Positions 8,395 through 19,433 are shown, counted from the first letter of the stretch. The stretch: DNA of 64,000 bases from Pseudomonas putida (GCF_025905425.1 NZ_CP109603.1:4108501-4172500), one strand, 5' to 3'. A program made the numbers and translations. Notes: a model not told the origin generated them from the sequence alone.

Positions 8395-10221
8395 ATGAAC
8401 GAACAGCAGATCCTTCTCAGCGTTGGCGGCATCGGTGCCGCCGCCCTCGCCTGCCAGTGGCTGGCCTGGCGCCTGAAGCTTCCGGCAATCCTCTTTCTGC
8501 TGCTGACCGGCATCACCGTCGGGCCACTGCTCGGCTGGCTCGACCCGCAAGCCCTGTTCGGCCCGCTGCTCATGCCGCTGGTATCGCTGGCAGTGGCGCT
8601 GATCCTGTTCGAGGGCAGCCTGACCCTGCACCTATCGCAGTGGCGCGAAATCGGCAGCGTGGTGCACCGACTGGTCACCCTCGGTGCGCTGTCGACCTGG
8701 TTGGTGATCGCGCTGGCGACTCACTGGCTGCTGAGTTTTGACTGGCCGCTGGCAATCCTCTTCGGCACCTTGACGCTGGTGACCGGCCCGACGGTGATCG
8801 TGCCCATGCTGCGCGTGGTGCGCCCAAAGGCAACGATCGCCAATATCCTGCGCTGGGAAGGCATTGTCATCGACCCGATTGGCGCCCTGCTGGCCGTGGT
8901 GGTCTACAGCTTCATCATCGCCAGTGCCGATGGCAACGGCCTGAGCCAGAGCCTGAGCACCTTTGCCGGGGTGATCTTCTGCGGCAGTGCCCTGGGCGCC
9001 GCCGGGGGCTGGTTGCTGGGGCAGATCATGCGTGAGCAGTGGCTACCGGAGTACCTGCACAACCTGGCTTCGCTGGCAGCCGTATTGGGCATCTTCATCG
9101 CTGCCAACCAGATCGTCCACGAGTCGGGGTTGCTGGCAGTGACGGTAATGGGCATGTGGCTGGCCAACATGCGCGGGGTCGATGTGCGGCAGATCCTGCA
9201 TTTCAAGGAAAACCTCAGCGTCTTGCTGATCTCTGGCCTGTTCATCCTGCTGGCCGCACGCCTCGACCTGCATGCCTTGCTCGGCCTGGGCCCGGCCGTA
9301 CTGGCACTGCTGCTGGTGATCCAGTTGCTGGCGCGGCCGCTTAATGTGTTTCTGTCAACGCTGGGTTCCTCACTCAACTGGCGCGAACGGGCCCTGCTGG
9401 CCTGGATCGCCCCCCGCGGCATCGTCGCCGCAGCCGTTTCAGCGATCTTCGCCATCCGGCTGCATGAGGCTGGCCACCAGGATGCGTTGCTGCTGGTGCC
9501 GCTGACCTTCGCCGTGATCATTGGCACTGTGGTGCTGCAGAGCGCCACGGCCAGGCCCCTGGCGCGCCTGCTCAAGGTAGCGGAGCCCGCGCCCAGCGGC
9601 TTTCTCATCGTCGGTGCCAATGGGCCTGCTCGCACCCTAGGCAAAGCCCTGCAGCAATTGGGTTGCCGGGTGTTGCTGACCGATTCGAGCTGGGAAAACA
9701 TCCGCGCCGCGCGCATGGACGGGCTGCCGACCTATTTTGGCAACCCGGCGTCGCAGCATGCCGATGCACACCTGGATCTGGTCGGCCTCGGTCATTTGCT
9801 GGGGCTATCCCCAGCCGGCGAGATCAATGCGCTGGCCTGTGCCCGCTTTCGCCATGATTTCGGTCACGGCCGGCTGTACGTGCTGGCCAGCGGCCTGGAG
9901 AAGCAGCGTAGCGACAAGCATCGCGCCAGCGAGGAGCACCGTGGCCAATTGCTGGGAGCAAGCCCGATGACCTATCAGCAACTGGCCGGCCGCCTACACC
10001 ACGGCGCCGAGCTTTACAGCACAAACCTGACTGAGGGCTTTGACTGGGAGAACTACCAGGCGCTGCATGGCGAGCGCGCGCACCTGCTGTTCGCCCGTGA
10101 CAGCCATGGCTGGGTGCATGTATCGAGCCCTGACATCCCGCTCACCCCGCAACCCGGCTGGACCTTGGTGGCGTTGATCGAACCAGCACCGGTCACGGAC
10201 ACGGTCACCTCGCAGGGGTGA
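8395..10221 (+). CDS. Cation:proton antiporter (CPA family) with C-terminal nucleotide-binding-like domain
   Basis: A 608-residue membrane protein. Residues about 1-390 hold roughly 12 hydrophobic segments with the Na+/H+ exchanger features LILFEGSLTLHLSQWREIG, GTLTLVTGPTVIVPMLRVVRP and WIAPRGIVAAAVSAIFAIRL. Residues about 395-510 form a Rossmann-like regulatory domain (GFLIVGANGPARTLGKALQQLGCRVLLTD), as in TrkA-N-linked exchangers, followed by a short C-terminal domain. It probably exchanges Na+ or K+ for protons; the ion is not readable. It converges on the thioesterase gene with only 3 bases between stops. Confidence 0.9.
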   Translation: MNEQQILLSVGGIGAAALACQWLAWRLKLPAILFLLLTGITVGPLLGWLDPQALFGPLLMPLVSLAVALILFEGSLTLHLSQWREIGSVVHRLVTLGALSTWLVIALATHWLLSFDWPLAILFGTLTLVTGPTVIVPMLRVVRPKATIANILRWEGIVIDPIGALLAVVVYSFIIASADGNGLSQSLSTFAGVIFCGSALGAAGGWLLGQIMREQWLPEYLHNLASLAAVLGIFIAANQIVHESGLLAVTVMGMWLANMRGVDVRQILHFKENLSVLLISGLFILLAARLDLHALLGLGPAVLALLLVIQLLARPLNVFLSTLGSSLNWRERALLAWIAPRGIVAAAVSAIFAIRLHEAGHQDALLLVPLTFAVIIGTVVLQSATARPLARLLKVAEPAPSGFLIVGANGPARTLGKALQQLGCRVLLTDSSWENIRAARMDGLPTYFGNPASQHADAHLDLVGLGHLLGLSPAGEINALACARFRHDFGHGRLYVLASGLEKQRSDKHRASEEHRGQLLGASPMTYQQLAGRLHHGAELYSTNLTEGFDWENYQALHGERAHLLFARDSHGWVHVSSPDIPLTPQPGWTLVALIEPAPVTDTVTSQG

Positions 10222-10224
10222 AAC

Positions 10225-10632
10225 TCAGGCTGCAGGCAGCACCGGCACCGGGCGCTTGTCTTCGTCGATGGCGACAAAGCTGAACACGCCATGGATCGCC
10301 CGTTCACGGCCATCCAGGTACATGTTCTCGACGAACACATCCACCTGCACCTGCAAGCTGGTGTTGCCCACCTTGATCACCGTACCCACCAGCTCGACGA
10401 TCGAGCCTGCCGGGATCGGGTGCTTGAAGTCGATTCGGTCGGTAGACACGGTCACCAGTGGCAACCGGCAGAAACGCGTGGCAGCGATGAACGACACTTC
10501 GTCCATCCAGGCCAGCGCGGTGCCGCCAAACAGGGTGTTGTGGTGGTTGGTGGTGTTGGGGAACACCGCCTTGGTCACGCGGGTTACCGACAGTTCGGTG
10601 CGGCGCTGGATTTCCTGGTCTCGGGTTGTCAT
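10225..10632 (-). CDS. Acyl-CoA thioesterase, hotdog fold (YciA-like)
   Basis: A 135-residue single hotdog domain. NTTNHHNTLFGGTALAWMDEVSFIAATRFC is the catalytic helix block of YciA/BFIT-type acyl-CoA hydrolases, with the Asp in AWMDEV. STDRIDFKHPIPAGSIVELVGTVIKVGNTS is the following strand pair. It hydrolyses acyl-CoA to free acid and CoA; chain-length preference is unknown. It lies downstream of rplS but is separated by a strong terminator, so it probably has its own promoter. Confidence 0.92.
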   Translation of the reverse strand: MTTRDQEIQRRTELSVTRVTKAVFPNTTNHHNTLFGGTALAWMDEVSFIAATRFCRLPLVTVSTDRIDFKHPIPAGSIVELVGTVIKVGNTSLQVQVDVFVENMYLDGRERAIHGVFSFVAIDEDKRPVPVLPAA

Positions 10633-10668
10633 GTCTGGTCACATCGCTTTGCTTGGGTTTCAAAACGC

Positions 10669-10697
10669 AAAAAAGCAGCCCGAAGGCTGCTTTTTTT
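10669..10697 (-). terminator. Rho-independent terminator of the rpsP-rplS operon
   Basis: AAAAAAGCAGCC and GGCTGCTTTTTTT flank a CGAA tetraloop. The stem carries A-runs and T-runs on both sides, so it could work in either direction. It sits 37-65 bases beyond the rplS stop and is a textbook terminator. Confidence 0.93.
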
Positions 10698-10733
10698 CTC
10701 GCAAGGCGGCCTGGGCCACCGGTCAAACTGCAC

Positions 10734-11084
10734 TCAGGACAGTTTTTCCTTGATGCGAGCGGCTTTGCCGGACAGGTCGCGCAGGTAGTACAGCTTGGCT
10801 TTACGCACGTCACCACGACGTTTCACGGCCAGGCTGTCGATCTGCGGGCTGTAGGTCTGGAAGGTACGCTCTACGCCAACGCCGCTGGAGATTTTGCGCA
10901 CGGTGAAGGCGCTGTTCAGACCGCGGTTACGCTTGGCGATAACGACGCCTTCGAACGCCTGCAGACGGGAACGCTCACCTTCCTTCACTTTAACCTGGAC
11001 GATAACGGTGTCGCCCGGTGCGAAGGTTGGGATTTCCTTGCTCATCTGCTCGGCTTCGAGCTGCTGGATGATCTTGTTGGTCAT
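10734..11084 (-). CDS. rplS: 50S ribosomal protein L19
   Basis: A 116-residue ribosomal protein beginning [27 protein letters not shown], with the L19 signature block [33 protein letters not shown]. It sits at the 30S-50S interface. It is the last gene of rpsP-rimM-trmD-rplS, as in most gamma-proteobacteria, 42 bases after trmD, with a ribosome site (TAGGAG) before the ATG. A strong terminator follows. Confidence 0.99.
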   Translation of the reverse strand: MTNKIIQQLEAEQMSKEIPTFAPGDTVIVQVKVKEGERSRLQAFEGVVIAKRNRGLNSAFTVRKISSGVGVERTFQTYSPQIDSLAVKRRGDVRKAKLYYLRDLSGKAARIKEKLS

Positions 11085-11126
11085 GCTGTGCTCCTAAGAT
11101 GGATACGTGATCCACCATCGATACGT

Positions 11127-11879
11127 TTAACTATCGTCCCGCTCGCGGAGATATTCCTCGAGCAGCTTCTTCTCTTCTCCAGAAAGCGAGCGACTTTCCA
11201 GAAGATCGGCGCGTCGTTCGAAGGTCCTACCAAGGGACTGCTTCATCCTCCAACGCCGGATATGTGCATGGTTGCCACTTAGCAACACGTCGGGAACACG
11301 CTGATCCGCATACACCTCAGGTCGGGTGTAGTGCGGGCAATCGAGCAGACCGTCGGTGAAAGAATCTTCCTCCGCCGAGTCCACATGCCCTAAAGCTCCG
11401 GGCAGCAGCCGCGTAACCGCATCGATCAGTACCATGGCCGGCAGCTCGCCACCGGAAAGCACATAGTCGCCAATCGACCACTCCTCATCGACATGAGCCT
11501 CGATAAAGCGCTCGTCGATGCCTTCATAACGACCGGCGATCAGGATCAACGACTCCTGTTCGGCCAGGCCTTTGACCGCCTGCTGAGTCAGCTTGCGGCC
11601 TTGCGGCGAAAGGTAGATCACCTTTGCCGATGCTCCGGTCGCTTGCCTGGCGCTAACCAGGGCGTCTTCCAGAGGCTTGATTTTCATCACCATGCCCGGA
11701 CCACCGCCAAACGGCCGATCATCCACGGTATGGTGGCGATCTGTGGTGTAGTCCCGCGGATTCCAGCAGGTCACCTGAAGCAACCCCTGTTTCACCGCGC
11801 GGCTGGTAATGCCGTACTCCGTGATGGCCGAGAACATCTCGGGGAACAACGTGATGACGTCTACGCGAAGGTTACCCAT
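11127..11879 (-). CDS. trmD: tRNA (guanine-N1-)-methyltransferase TrmD
   Basis: A 250-residue SPOUT methyltransferase making m1G37 in tRNAs, which prevents +1 frameshifting. Visible motifs are [14 protein letters not shown] at the N-terminus, [18 protein letters not shown], the knot segments YLSPQGRKL and [15 protein letters not shown], and [24 protein letters not shown] for SAM and tRNA binding. It begins 3 bases after rimM ends. Confidence 0.99.
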   Translation of the reverse strand: MGNLRVDVITLFPEMFSAITEYGITSRAVKQGLLQVTCWNPRDYTTDRHHTVDDRPFGGGPGMVMKIKPLEDALVSARQATGASAKVIYLSPQGRKLTQQAVKGLAEQESLILIAGRYEGIDERFIEAHVDEEWSIGDYVLSGGELPAMVLIDAVTRLLPGALGHVDSAEEDSFTDGLLDCPHYTRPEVYADQRVPDVLLSGNHAHIRRWRMKQSLGRTFERRADLLESRSLSGEEKKLLEEYLRERDDS

Positions 11880-11882
11880 CGT

Positions 11883-12419
11883 TTAGAAGTCCGCGTCCCA
11901 TTCAACCCGCATCACGCCTGCTTCCAGGTCGATTGCCAGCACACATTGCTCCGTATAGGGCAACAGACGCTCGCGATCATCCAGGCTGCCTGCGCACGGC
12001 TTGACCACCATTACATCGTTCGCACCGGTCTCCAACAGGTGATCGACCTTGCCGAACAGTTGTTCGTCCTGGTTGATGACCTTCAAACCCTGCAACTGGT
12101 ACCAGTAGTACTCGTCGACGGGCAGGTTGGGCAAAAGGCTCCGCGGTATGCAGATCTCGTAACCACTCAGAAGACGGGCTTCATCACGATCATCGAGGCC
12201 TTTCAGTTTCACGACCAGGCCCTTTTGGGAGCCACGACCGCTGACCAGCTCTACCTGTTTTACCTTGCCTTCGTGCTTGAGCGTCCAGCGTGGATAATCC
12301 AACAGGTTTTCAATCGGATCGGTAAAGGAATACACCTTCACCTCGCCGCGAACGCCGTGAACCGAAAAAATCTTGCCAACGACGATGAGGTCGTCAGCCT
12401 TTTCTGGCGTCGCGTTCAT
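11883..12419 (-). CDS. rimM: Ribosome maturation factor RimM
   Basis: A 178-residue 16S rRNA processing factor that binds S19 and assists 30S head assembly. The N-terminal RimM domain (LIVVGKIFSVHGVRGEVKVYSFTDPIENLLDY) is followed by a C-terminal PRC-barrel (YYWYQLQGLKVINQDEQLFGKVDHLLETGANDVMVV). It lies 5 bases downstream of rpsP within the ribosomal operon. Confidence 0.98.
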   Translation of the reverse strand: MNATPEKADDLIVVGKIFSVHGVRGEVKVYSFTDPIENLLDYPRWTLKHEGKVKQVELVSGRGSQKGLVVKLKGLDDRDEARLLSGYEICIPRSLLPNLPVDEYYWYQLQGLKVINQDEQLFGKVDHLLETGANDVMVVKPCAGSLDDRERLLPYTEQCVLAIDLEAGVMRVEWDADF

Positions 12420-12424
12420 ATATC

Positions 12425-12676
12425 TTAGGCAGCGGCCTTGGCAGCGTCCTTCAGCAGCTGAGCAACACGCTCAGACGGCTGCGCGCCCTGGCTCAGCCAG
12501 TAGGTGACGCGTTCTTGGTTGACCGACAGCTTGACTTCGGCGCCCGATGCGATCGGGTTGAAGAAGCCAACGCGCTCAACGAAACGGCCGTCACGGGCGT
12601 TACGCGAGTTGGTCACGGTCAGGTGGTAGAAAGGGCGCTTTTTCGAGCCGCCACGGGCCAGACGAATGGTTACCAT
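12425..12676 (-). CDS. rpsP: 30S ribosomal protein S16
   Basis: An 83-residue protein starting [41 protein letters not shown], the complete S16 signature. The open frame extends 26 codons further upstream, but that part encodes an odd Cys-Ser-Thr repeat and no S16 homology, so ATG 12676 is the start. It is the first gene of the rpsP-rimM-trmD-rplS operon. The leader contains three near-identical 12-base repeats. Confidence 0.98.
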   Translation of the reverse strand: MVTIRLARGGSKKRPFYHLTVTNSRNARDGRFVERVGFFNPIASGAEVKLSVNQERVTYWLSQGAQPSERVAQLLKDAAKAAA

Positions 12677-12694
12677 GTGAACATCGTTCCTATA

Positions 12695-12730
12695 GTCGGT
12701 GCTGCAGTTGGTACTGCAGTCGGTGCTGCA
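12695..12730. repeat. Three tandem 12-bp repeats in the rpsP leader
   Basis: Units GTCGGTGCTGCA, GTTGGTACTGCA and GTCGGTGCTGCA lie head to tail (12695-12706, 12707-12718, 12719-12730), ending 19 bases upstream of the rpsP ATG. Units one and three are identical and the middle one differs at two bases. The position is the mRNA leader, so a role in translation or protein binding is possible. Confidence 0.8.
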
Positions 12731-12852
12731 AATCTGAAAGCCAAATAGGCACATGCGTGCCCAAAAGGCCGCATATTCTCGGGGAATACACGGACATTTG
12801 CAAATGACTTTTTCGGCAAGGCCTCGCCATGCCGTCCAGATCTGCCGGTTAA

Positions 12853-12889
12853 GCCACGGTTTTCGTGGCCGCTCCCCGCCTAGGCGGGG
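12853..12889 (-). terminator. Two hairpins after ffh
   Basis: Two stems lie 46-82 bases downstream of the ffh stop: CCCCGCC/GGCGGGG with a TA centre (12874-12889) and GCCACG/CGTGGC with a 5-base loop (12853-12869). Neither is followed by a T-run on the minus strand, so they may stabilise the ffh 3' end or pause polymerase rather than terminate it strictly. Confidence 0.4.
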
Positions 12890-12934
12890 GTTCTGAGCGC
12901 CTATCCGATAAAAGACAAGCGCTCGGAATAGGGA

Positions 12935-14311
<1,377 letters not shown>

Positions 14312-14543
14312 GGTGATCCTTTCAGGCCCAGTAAAAGCCGAGGTTTGTCAGGCGCCCAAGGGGGAAATGTACACACCCTGGGCACAGCAAGGCGGCGATT
14401 ATAGCGAAGTGCAGCGACGGCGCACACCTTGGTGGATAGTCGGTGACCAAACCCGCCGCTTCGCAGGTACTGTCCCGCAGTCTTCCTAGAGCAGCGCGAT
14501 CTATGCCAAACTCCGTCTCTTTAAGGCTCGCCAACCAGGACTT

Positions 14544-15353
14544 ATGTTCTCCTCACCCAGCCTCATCCCCAACCTGATCGCCGCCGGCCTTTATATAGCC
14601 GCGACCCTCTACCAGGGTTCGCACCTGGCCCAGGGCCGCAAAGCCGACAAACGCTTGCTCGGCCTGCTCGGCGCCCTCGCGGTGATCGTCCAGGGCGGTG
14701 CCCTGTTCTTCCAGCTGATCACCCCGCTGGGCCTGAGCCTGGACTTTTTCAGCGCCGCCAGCCTGATCGCCGTTGCGGTCATTACCCTGACGCTGCTGGC
14801 CTGCCTGCGCATCCCGGTAGAAAACCTGCTGGTGCTGCTGTTCCCGCTGGGCGCGGTCACCGCGTTGCTGGCCCAGTTCGCGCCCCCCGGTACCGTGCCG
14901 CTGGTCAACGAAGAACCCGGCATCCTTGCGCATATCCTGCTGTCGATCCTCGCCTACGGCCTGTTCACCATTGCCGTGTTCCAGTCGCTGCTGCTGTTGC
15001 TGCAGGACCGTCAGCTGAAAAACAAGCACCCGTCCGGCTTGATCCGCAATTTCCCACCGCTGCAAACCATGGAAAGTCTGCTGTTCGGCTTTCTCTGGGC
15101 CGGTTGGTGCCTGCTGTCGCTGTCCCTGATTTCTGGCTGGCTGTTCCTCGACAACCTGTTCGCCCAGCACCTGGTGCACAAGACCTTGCTGGCCTGCGTC
15201 GCCTGGGTGGTGTTCAGTGTTCTGCTGTGGGGCCGCACCCGCCTGGGCTGGCGTGGCCACAAGGCGATCCGCTGGACGCTGGCCGGTTTCTGCCTGCTGA
15301 TGCTGGCCTATTTCGGCAGCAAGCTGGTTCGCGAATTCATCTTGCATATCTGA
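14544..15353 (+). CDS. CcsA/YpjD-like inner-membrane protein (cytochrome c assembly family)
   Basis: A 269-residue protein made almost entirely of about eight hydrophobic segments. It contains the family's region with PGILAHILLSILAYGLFTIAVFQSLLLLLQDRQLKNKH and WAGWCLLSLSLISGWLFLDNLFAQHLVHKTLLACVAWVVFSVLLWGR. Members are classed with CcsA-type haem-handling proteins, but the stand-alone form next to ffh (YpjD in E. coli) has no proven haem role. It is followed after 9 bases by the CorB-like gene, indicating cotranscription. Confidence 0.88.
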   Translation: MFSSPSLIPNLIAAGLYIAATLYQGSHLAQGRKADKRLLGLLGALAVIVQGGALFFQLITPLGLSLDFFSAASLIAVAVITLTLLACLRIPVENLLVLLFPLGAVTALLAQFAPPGTVPLVNEEPGILAHILLSILAYGLFTIAVFQSLLLLLQDRQLKNKHPSGLIRNFPPLQTMESLLFGFLWAGWCLLSLSLISGWLFLDNLFAQHLVHKTLLACVAWVVFSVLLWGRTRLGWRGHKAIRWTLAGFCLLMLAYFGSKLVREFILHI

Positions 15354-15362
15354 CGGCCGCCC

Positions 15363-16568
<1,206 letters not shown>

Positions 16569-16844
16569 CTATACTCGGGTCACGCTTACCCAGCCCCGCC
16601 GTCCCGCCTGCTACCCGCACCCGGCGCCACACGGCCAGTCCGCTCCACTGACACGCCCCGCGGTCCTGCTTCAACACCCCGAACAGTGCCCGCCCCCGCC
16701 CCTATCCCCCTTGGGCTATCGTCAGTCGGGCGAGCAAAAGAACAATACGCTCCGGCGTCCGCGCAACCGTGCCTGCCCTTGGATGGCGCGCGCAGTCGCG
16801 GATCAAGCCCATGGAGCACGACCAGACTGTTAGGGACCTAATTA

Positions 16845-18146
16845 ATGACCACCAGCAGCACCTATGCCCAAGCGCCTGCCGCGCCGGTCAACTCGCCCGC
16901 GCGGGTGGCCACCGCCAGCTTCATCGGCACGGCCATCGAGTTCTACGACTTCTACGTTTACGCCACTGCCGCCGCGCTGGTGATCGGCCCGGTGTTCTTC
17001 CCGTCCGGGTCGGGCACCGCGCAAATGCTTGCGGCCTTTCTGACGTTCGGTATCGCCTTCCTCGCCCGCCCGCTGGGCTCAGCGCTGTTCGGCCATTTTG
17101 GCGACCGCATCGGCCGTAAATCGACCCTGGTGGCGTCGCTGCTACTGATGGGCGTCTCCACCACGGCCATCGGCGTGCTGCCCGGCTATGACAGCATTGG
17201 CGTCTGGGCGCCGATCATTCTCTGCCTGCTGCGCTTCGGCCAAGGCCTGGGCCTGGGTGGCGAATGGGGCGGTGCGGCGCTACTGGCCACCGAGAACGCA
17301 CCGCCGGGCAAGCGCGCCTGGTTTGGCATGTTCCCGCAACTGGGCCCCTCGATCGGCTTCCTGACGGCCAATGGCCTGTTCCTGACCCTGGCCCTGGTGC
17401 TCAGCGACGAGCAGTTCCGTGAGTGGGGCTGGCGCATCCCGTTCCTGCTCAGCGCCGCACTGGTACTGGTCGGCCTGTATGTGCGCCTCAAGCTTGAGGA
17501 AAGCCCGGTATTCGCCAAGGCCATCGCCCGCCATGAGCGCGTGAAGATGCCGGTGGTCGACCTGTTCTCCAAATACTGGATGCCCACCCTGCTGGGCGCC
17601 GCGGCGATGGTGGTGTGCTACGCCCTGTTCTACATCTCGACAGTGTTCTCGCTGAGCTACGGCGTGACCACCCTGGGCTACAGCCGGGAAACGTTCCTCG
17701 GCCTGCTGTGCTTCGCGGTGGTGTTCATGGCCCTGGCCACACCTCTGTCGGCCTGGCTCAGCGACCGATACGGGCGCAAGCCGGTGCTGATCGTCGGCGG
17801 CCTGCTGGCCGTGGCGTCGGGCTTTACCATGGAGCCGCTGCTGACCTCGGGCTCGACCACGGGCGTGGCGCTGTTCCTGGCCATCGAGCTGTTCCTGATG
17901 GGTGTGACCTTCGCCCCGATGGGCGCGTTGCTGCCCGAGTTGTTCCCCACACACGTGCGCTACACCGGTGCGTCGGCGGCGTACAACCTGGGGGGAATCG
18001 TGGGGGCTTCAGCGGCGCCGTTCTTTGCTCAGAAGCTGGTGAGCATGGGCGGCTTGAGCTGGGTGGGCGGGTATGTGTCGGTGGCGGCGGTGATCAGTTT
18101 GATTGCGGTGCTGTGCTTGAAAGAGACCCGCAATACAGAGCTGTGA
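16845..18146 (+). CDS. MFS transporter, metabolite:H+ symporter (MHS) family
   Basis: A 433-residue, 12-helix MFS permease. MHS features include ATASFIGTAIEFYDFYVYATAAALVIGPVFFP at the first helix, FGHFGDRIGRKSTLVASLLLMGVSTTAIGVLP (loop 2-3 motif) and GLGLGGEWGGAALLATENAP. The relatives carry shikimate, alpha-ketoglutarate or aromatic acids, but this substrate is not predictable. An AGGGA site lies upstream of ATG 16845. The 276 bases before it hold no gene that I can recognise. It ends just before a REP. Confidence 0.92.
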   Translation: MTTSSTYAQAPAAPVNSPARVATASFIGTAIEFYDFYVYATAAALVIGPVFFPSGSGTAQMLAAFLTFGIAFLARPLGSALFGHFGDRIGRKSTLVASLLLMGVSTTAIGVLPGYDSIGVWAPIILCLLRFGQGLGLGGEWGGAALLATENAPPGKRAWFGMFPQLGPSIGFLTANGLFLTLALVLSDEQFREWGWRIPFLLSAALVLVGLYVRLKLEESPVFAKAIARHERVKMPVVDLFSKYWMPTLLGAAAMVVCYALFYISTVFSLSYGVTTLGYSRETFLGLLCFAVVFMALATPLSAWLSDRYGRKPVLIVGGLLAVASGFTMEPLLTSGSTTGVALFLAIELFLMGVTFAPMGALLPELFPTHVRYTGASAAYNLGGIVGASAAPFFAQKLVSMGGLSWVGGYVSVAAVISLIAVLCLKETRNTEL

Positions 18147-18150
18147 GACT

Positions 18151-18190
18151 CTGGGGCCGCTTTGCGGCCCATTCGCGGGGCAAGCCCGCT
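18151..18190. repeat. Left half of a REP pair, interrupted by the IS110 element
   Basis: A stem (GGGGCCGC/GCGGCCC) is followed by CCATTCGCGGGGCAAGCCCGCT. The normal continuation CCCACAG is absent here and reappears at 19434, after the insertion. Rejoining 18190 to 19434 gives a standard inverted REP pair with its partner at 19467-19500. Confidence 0.9.
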
Positions 18191-18218
18191 TGTGTCTTGG
18201 AGAGGGAATAGAATCTGA

Positions 18219-18378
18219 AGTGAGAGCGGTGAATGGCAAGCTGATAGCCCGAGGTGCCCAGAGCACGTGTGGGAGCAAAAGCTGCCATTCACCGTTCCAC
18301 TTTGGCGAGAGCCCGAACAGTTGGATGAGGGGCGTAATCTCGAATCACAAGCGTGGGCCAAGCCAAAGCGCTCTCACT
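18219..18378 (+). ncRNA. Predicted IS110 bridge RNA with target and donor loops
   Basis: Outer stem 18219-18228 / 18369-18378 (AGTGAGAGCG/CGCTCTCACT). First stem-loop: 18228-18237 pairs with 18284-18293 and 18239-18242 with 18280-18283, with a GTGC/GCAC apical hairpin. Its loop sides carry AGCCCG (18246-18251), identical to the left target flank, and TGTGGGAGC (18268-18276), the exact complement of GCTCCCACA across the core and right flank. Second stem: CTTTGGC 18300-18306 / GCCAAAG 18362-18368. It carries ACAGTTG (18317-18323), identical to the element's right end at 19425-19431, and CACAAGC (18346-18352), complementary to G-CT-TGTG at the joined ends. This is the organisation established for IS621-type bridge RNAs. 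Confidence 0.9.
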
Positions 18379-18402
18379 CCTTGAGTTTAAGAGGGTTTGG
18401 CC

Positions 18403-19338
18403 ATGTCTTCCTCTGTCGGCATCGATGTTTCCAGTGCCACACTTGCTGTTCACATCCGCCCTGAGGGGGTGAACTTCAGTGTTTCCAATGACTTGAAGGG
18501 ATTCCAACTGCTCGTCGAAAAGCTTGGCGGGTATGCAGTTTCAATGGTCTTGCTCGAAGCTACCGGTGGCTACGAGTGCAATGTCCTCAAAGCGCTGCAG
18601 GATGCCGATTTTCCGGTTTGCCGGATCAATCCCAGTCGTGCCCGGGACTTTGCCAAGTCGATGGGTAAACGCGCCAAGACCGATCCCATTGACGCAGCTG
18701 TTTTGGCTCACCTGGCTGAAGTTATGCCCCCACGGCCTTGCCAGGTGATGACACCCGAGCGGGCCTTGCTGCGCGAACTGCTTATGCAGCGGGATCGCTT
18801 CGTCCAACAGCGCGACGATGACAAGCGGCGCCTGAAGCAGGCGCGGGCTCCCAGTGTTTGTTTGCGGTTGGAACAACACATCGCCTATCTGAAGGGTGAA
18901 ATTCGAGCGCTGGAACAAGAGATCGCACAGCAGGCAGCAGCTTTGCCTGATGACCGGGTTAAACAGCTCACTCAAGTCAAAGGAATTGGTCTGATTACTG
19001 CCGGAAAGCTGATGGCCTTGCTGCCAGAGCTGGGCCAGGTGGATAAGAAGGAAATTGCCGCCTTGGTCGGTGTTGCGCCGTTCAACCAGGACAGCGGCAA
19101 GCAGTCGGGCAAGCGTTCAATCTGGGGGGGGCGCTCACAAGTCAGGCGGGCGCTCTATATGGCCTGCTGGGTGGTGATACGGCACAACAAGGACTTCTGC
19201 GAGCGCTACAAAGCACTGCGAGCCCAGGGGAAGTGCGCGAAAGTATCGGTGGTGGCGTGTATGCGAGTATTGATAGTGAGGCTAAATGCGATGCTCAAGA
19301 CCGGAACGCCCTGGAAGGAGCAAATAGCTCATTCGTAG
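18403..19338 (+). CDS. IS110-family transposase (DEDD recombinase)
   Basis: A 311-residue protein. The N-terminal RuvC-like DEDD domain shows GIDVSSATLAVHI (D), VLLEATGGYECNVLKAL (E) and RDFAKSMGKRAKTDPIDAAVLAHLAEVMPP (D..D). A helical middle (RDRFVQQRDDDKRRLKQ) is followed by the Tnp domain with a helix-hairpin-helix-like QVKGIGLITAGKLMALLPELGQV and FNQDSGKQSGKRSIWGGRSQVRRALYMACW, where the catalytic Ser of the family lies. ATG 18403 is chosen because GAGGG sits 8 bases upstream; a TTG lies two codons earlier. It appears intact. Its stop codon overlaps the start of a REP-like arm. Confidence 0.95.
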   Translation: MSSSVGIDVSSATLAVHIRPEGVNFSVSNDLKGFQLLVEKLGGYAVSMVLLEATGGYECNVLKALQDADFPVCRINPSRARDFAKSMGKRAKTDPIDAAVLAHLAEVMPPRPCQVMTPERALLRELLMQRDRFVQQRDDDKRRLKQARAPSVCLRLEQHIAYLKGEIRALEQEIAQQAAALPDDRVKQLTQVKGIGLITAGKLMALLPELGQVDKKEIAALVGVAPFNQDSGKQSGKRSIWGGRSQVRRALYMACWVVIRHNKDFCERYKALRAQGKCAKVSVVACMRVLIVRLNAMLKTGTPWKEQIAHS

Positions 19339-19420
19339 GAGCAAGCCTTGCTGGCGATGCCCGGCACAGCCGGGCCTGGGGCGCTACGCGCCCCATCGCC
19401 GGCAAGGCCAGCTTCCACAA
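19335..19420. repeat. Second-class REP inverted pair inside the IS right end
   Basis: GAGCAAGCCTTGCTGGCGATG (19339-19359) and CATCGCCGGCAAGGCCAGCTTC are inverted copies around a GC-rich centre with its own CCCGGC/GCCGGG and GGGGCGC/GCGCCCC stems. This class differs from the TTCGCGGGCAAGCCCGC class used as target. By the guide-defined right border it belongs to the IS element, not the flank. Confidence 0.75.
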
Positions 19421-19433
19421 GAAGACAGTTGCT

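Larger units (their letters stand above)
18191..19433 (+). mobile_element. IS110-family insertion sequence in a REP, 1243 bp
   Basis: The left border follows GCCCGCT in a REP, and the right border is ...ACAGTTGCT, just before CCCACAG, the rest of that REP. A CT dinucleotide occurs at both junctions (18189-18190 and 19432-19433), as expected for IS110 core-dinucleotide recombination without target duplication. The element holds a structured noncoding left end of 212 bases, the transposase (18403-19338) and a 95-base right end containing a REP pair of another class. The border call is supported independently by guide sequences in the left-end RNA. IS110 elements ISPpu9 and ISPpu10 of P. putida and IS621 of E. 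coli are known to target REPs. Confidence 0.93.

Noticed and set aside
12780..12810. rpsP promoter with TTGCAA and GAATAT
   Set aside because: The spacing is about 19 bases and the -10 match is weak, so I cannot support exact boxes.
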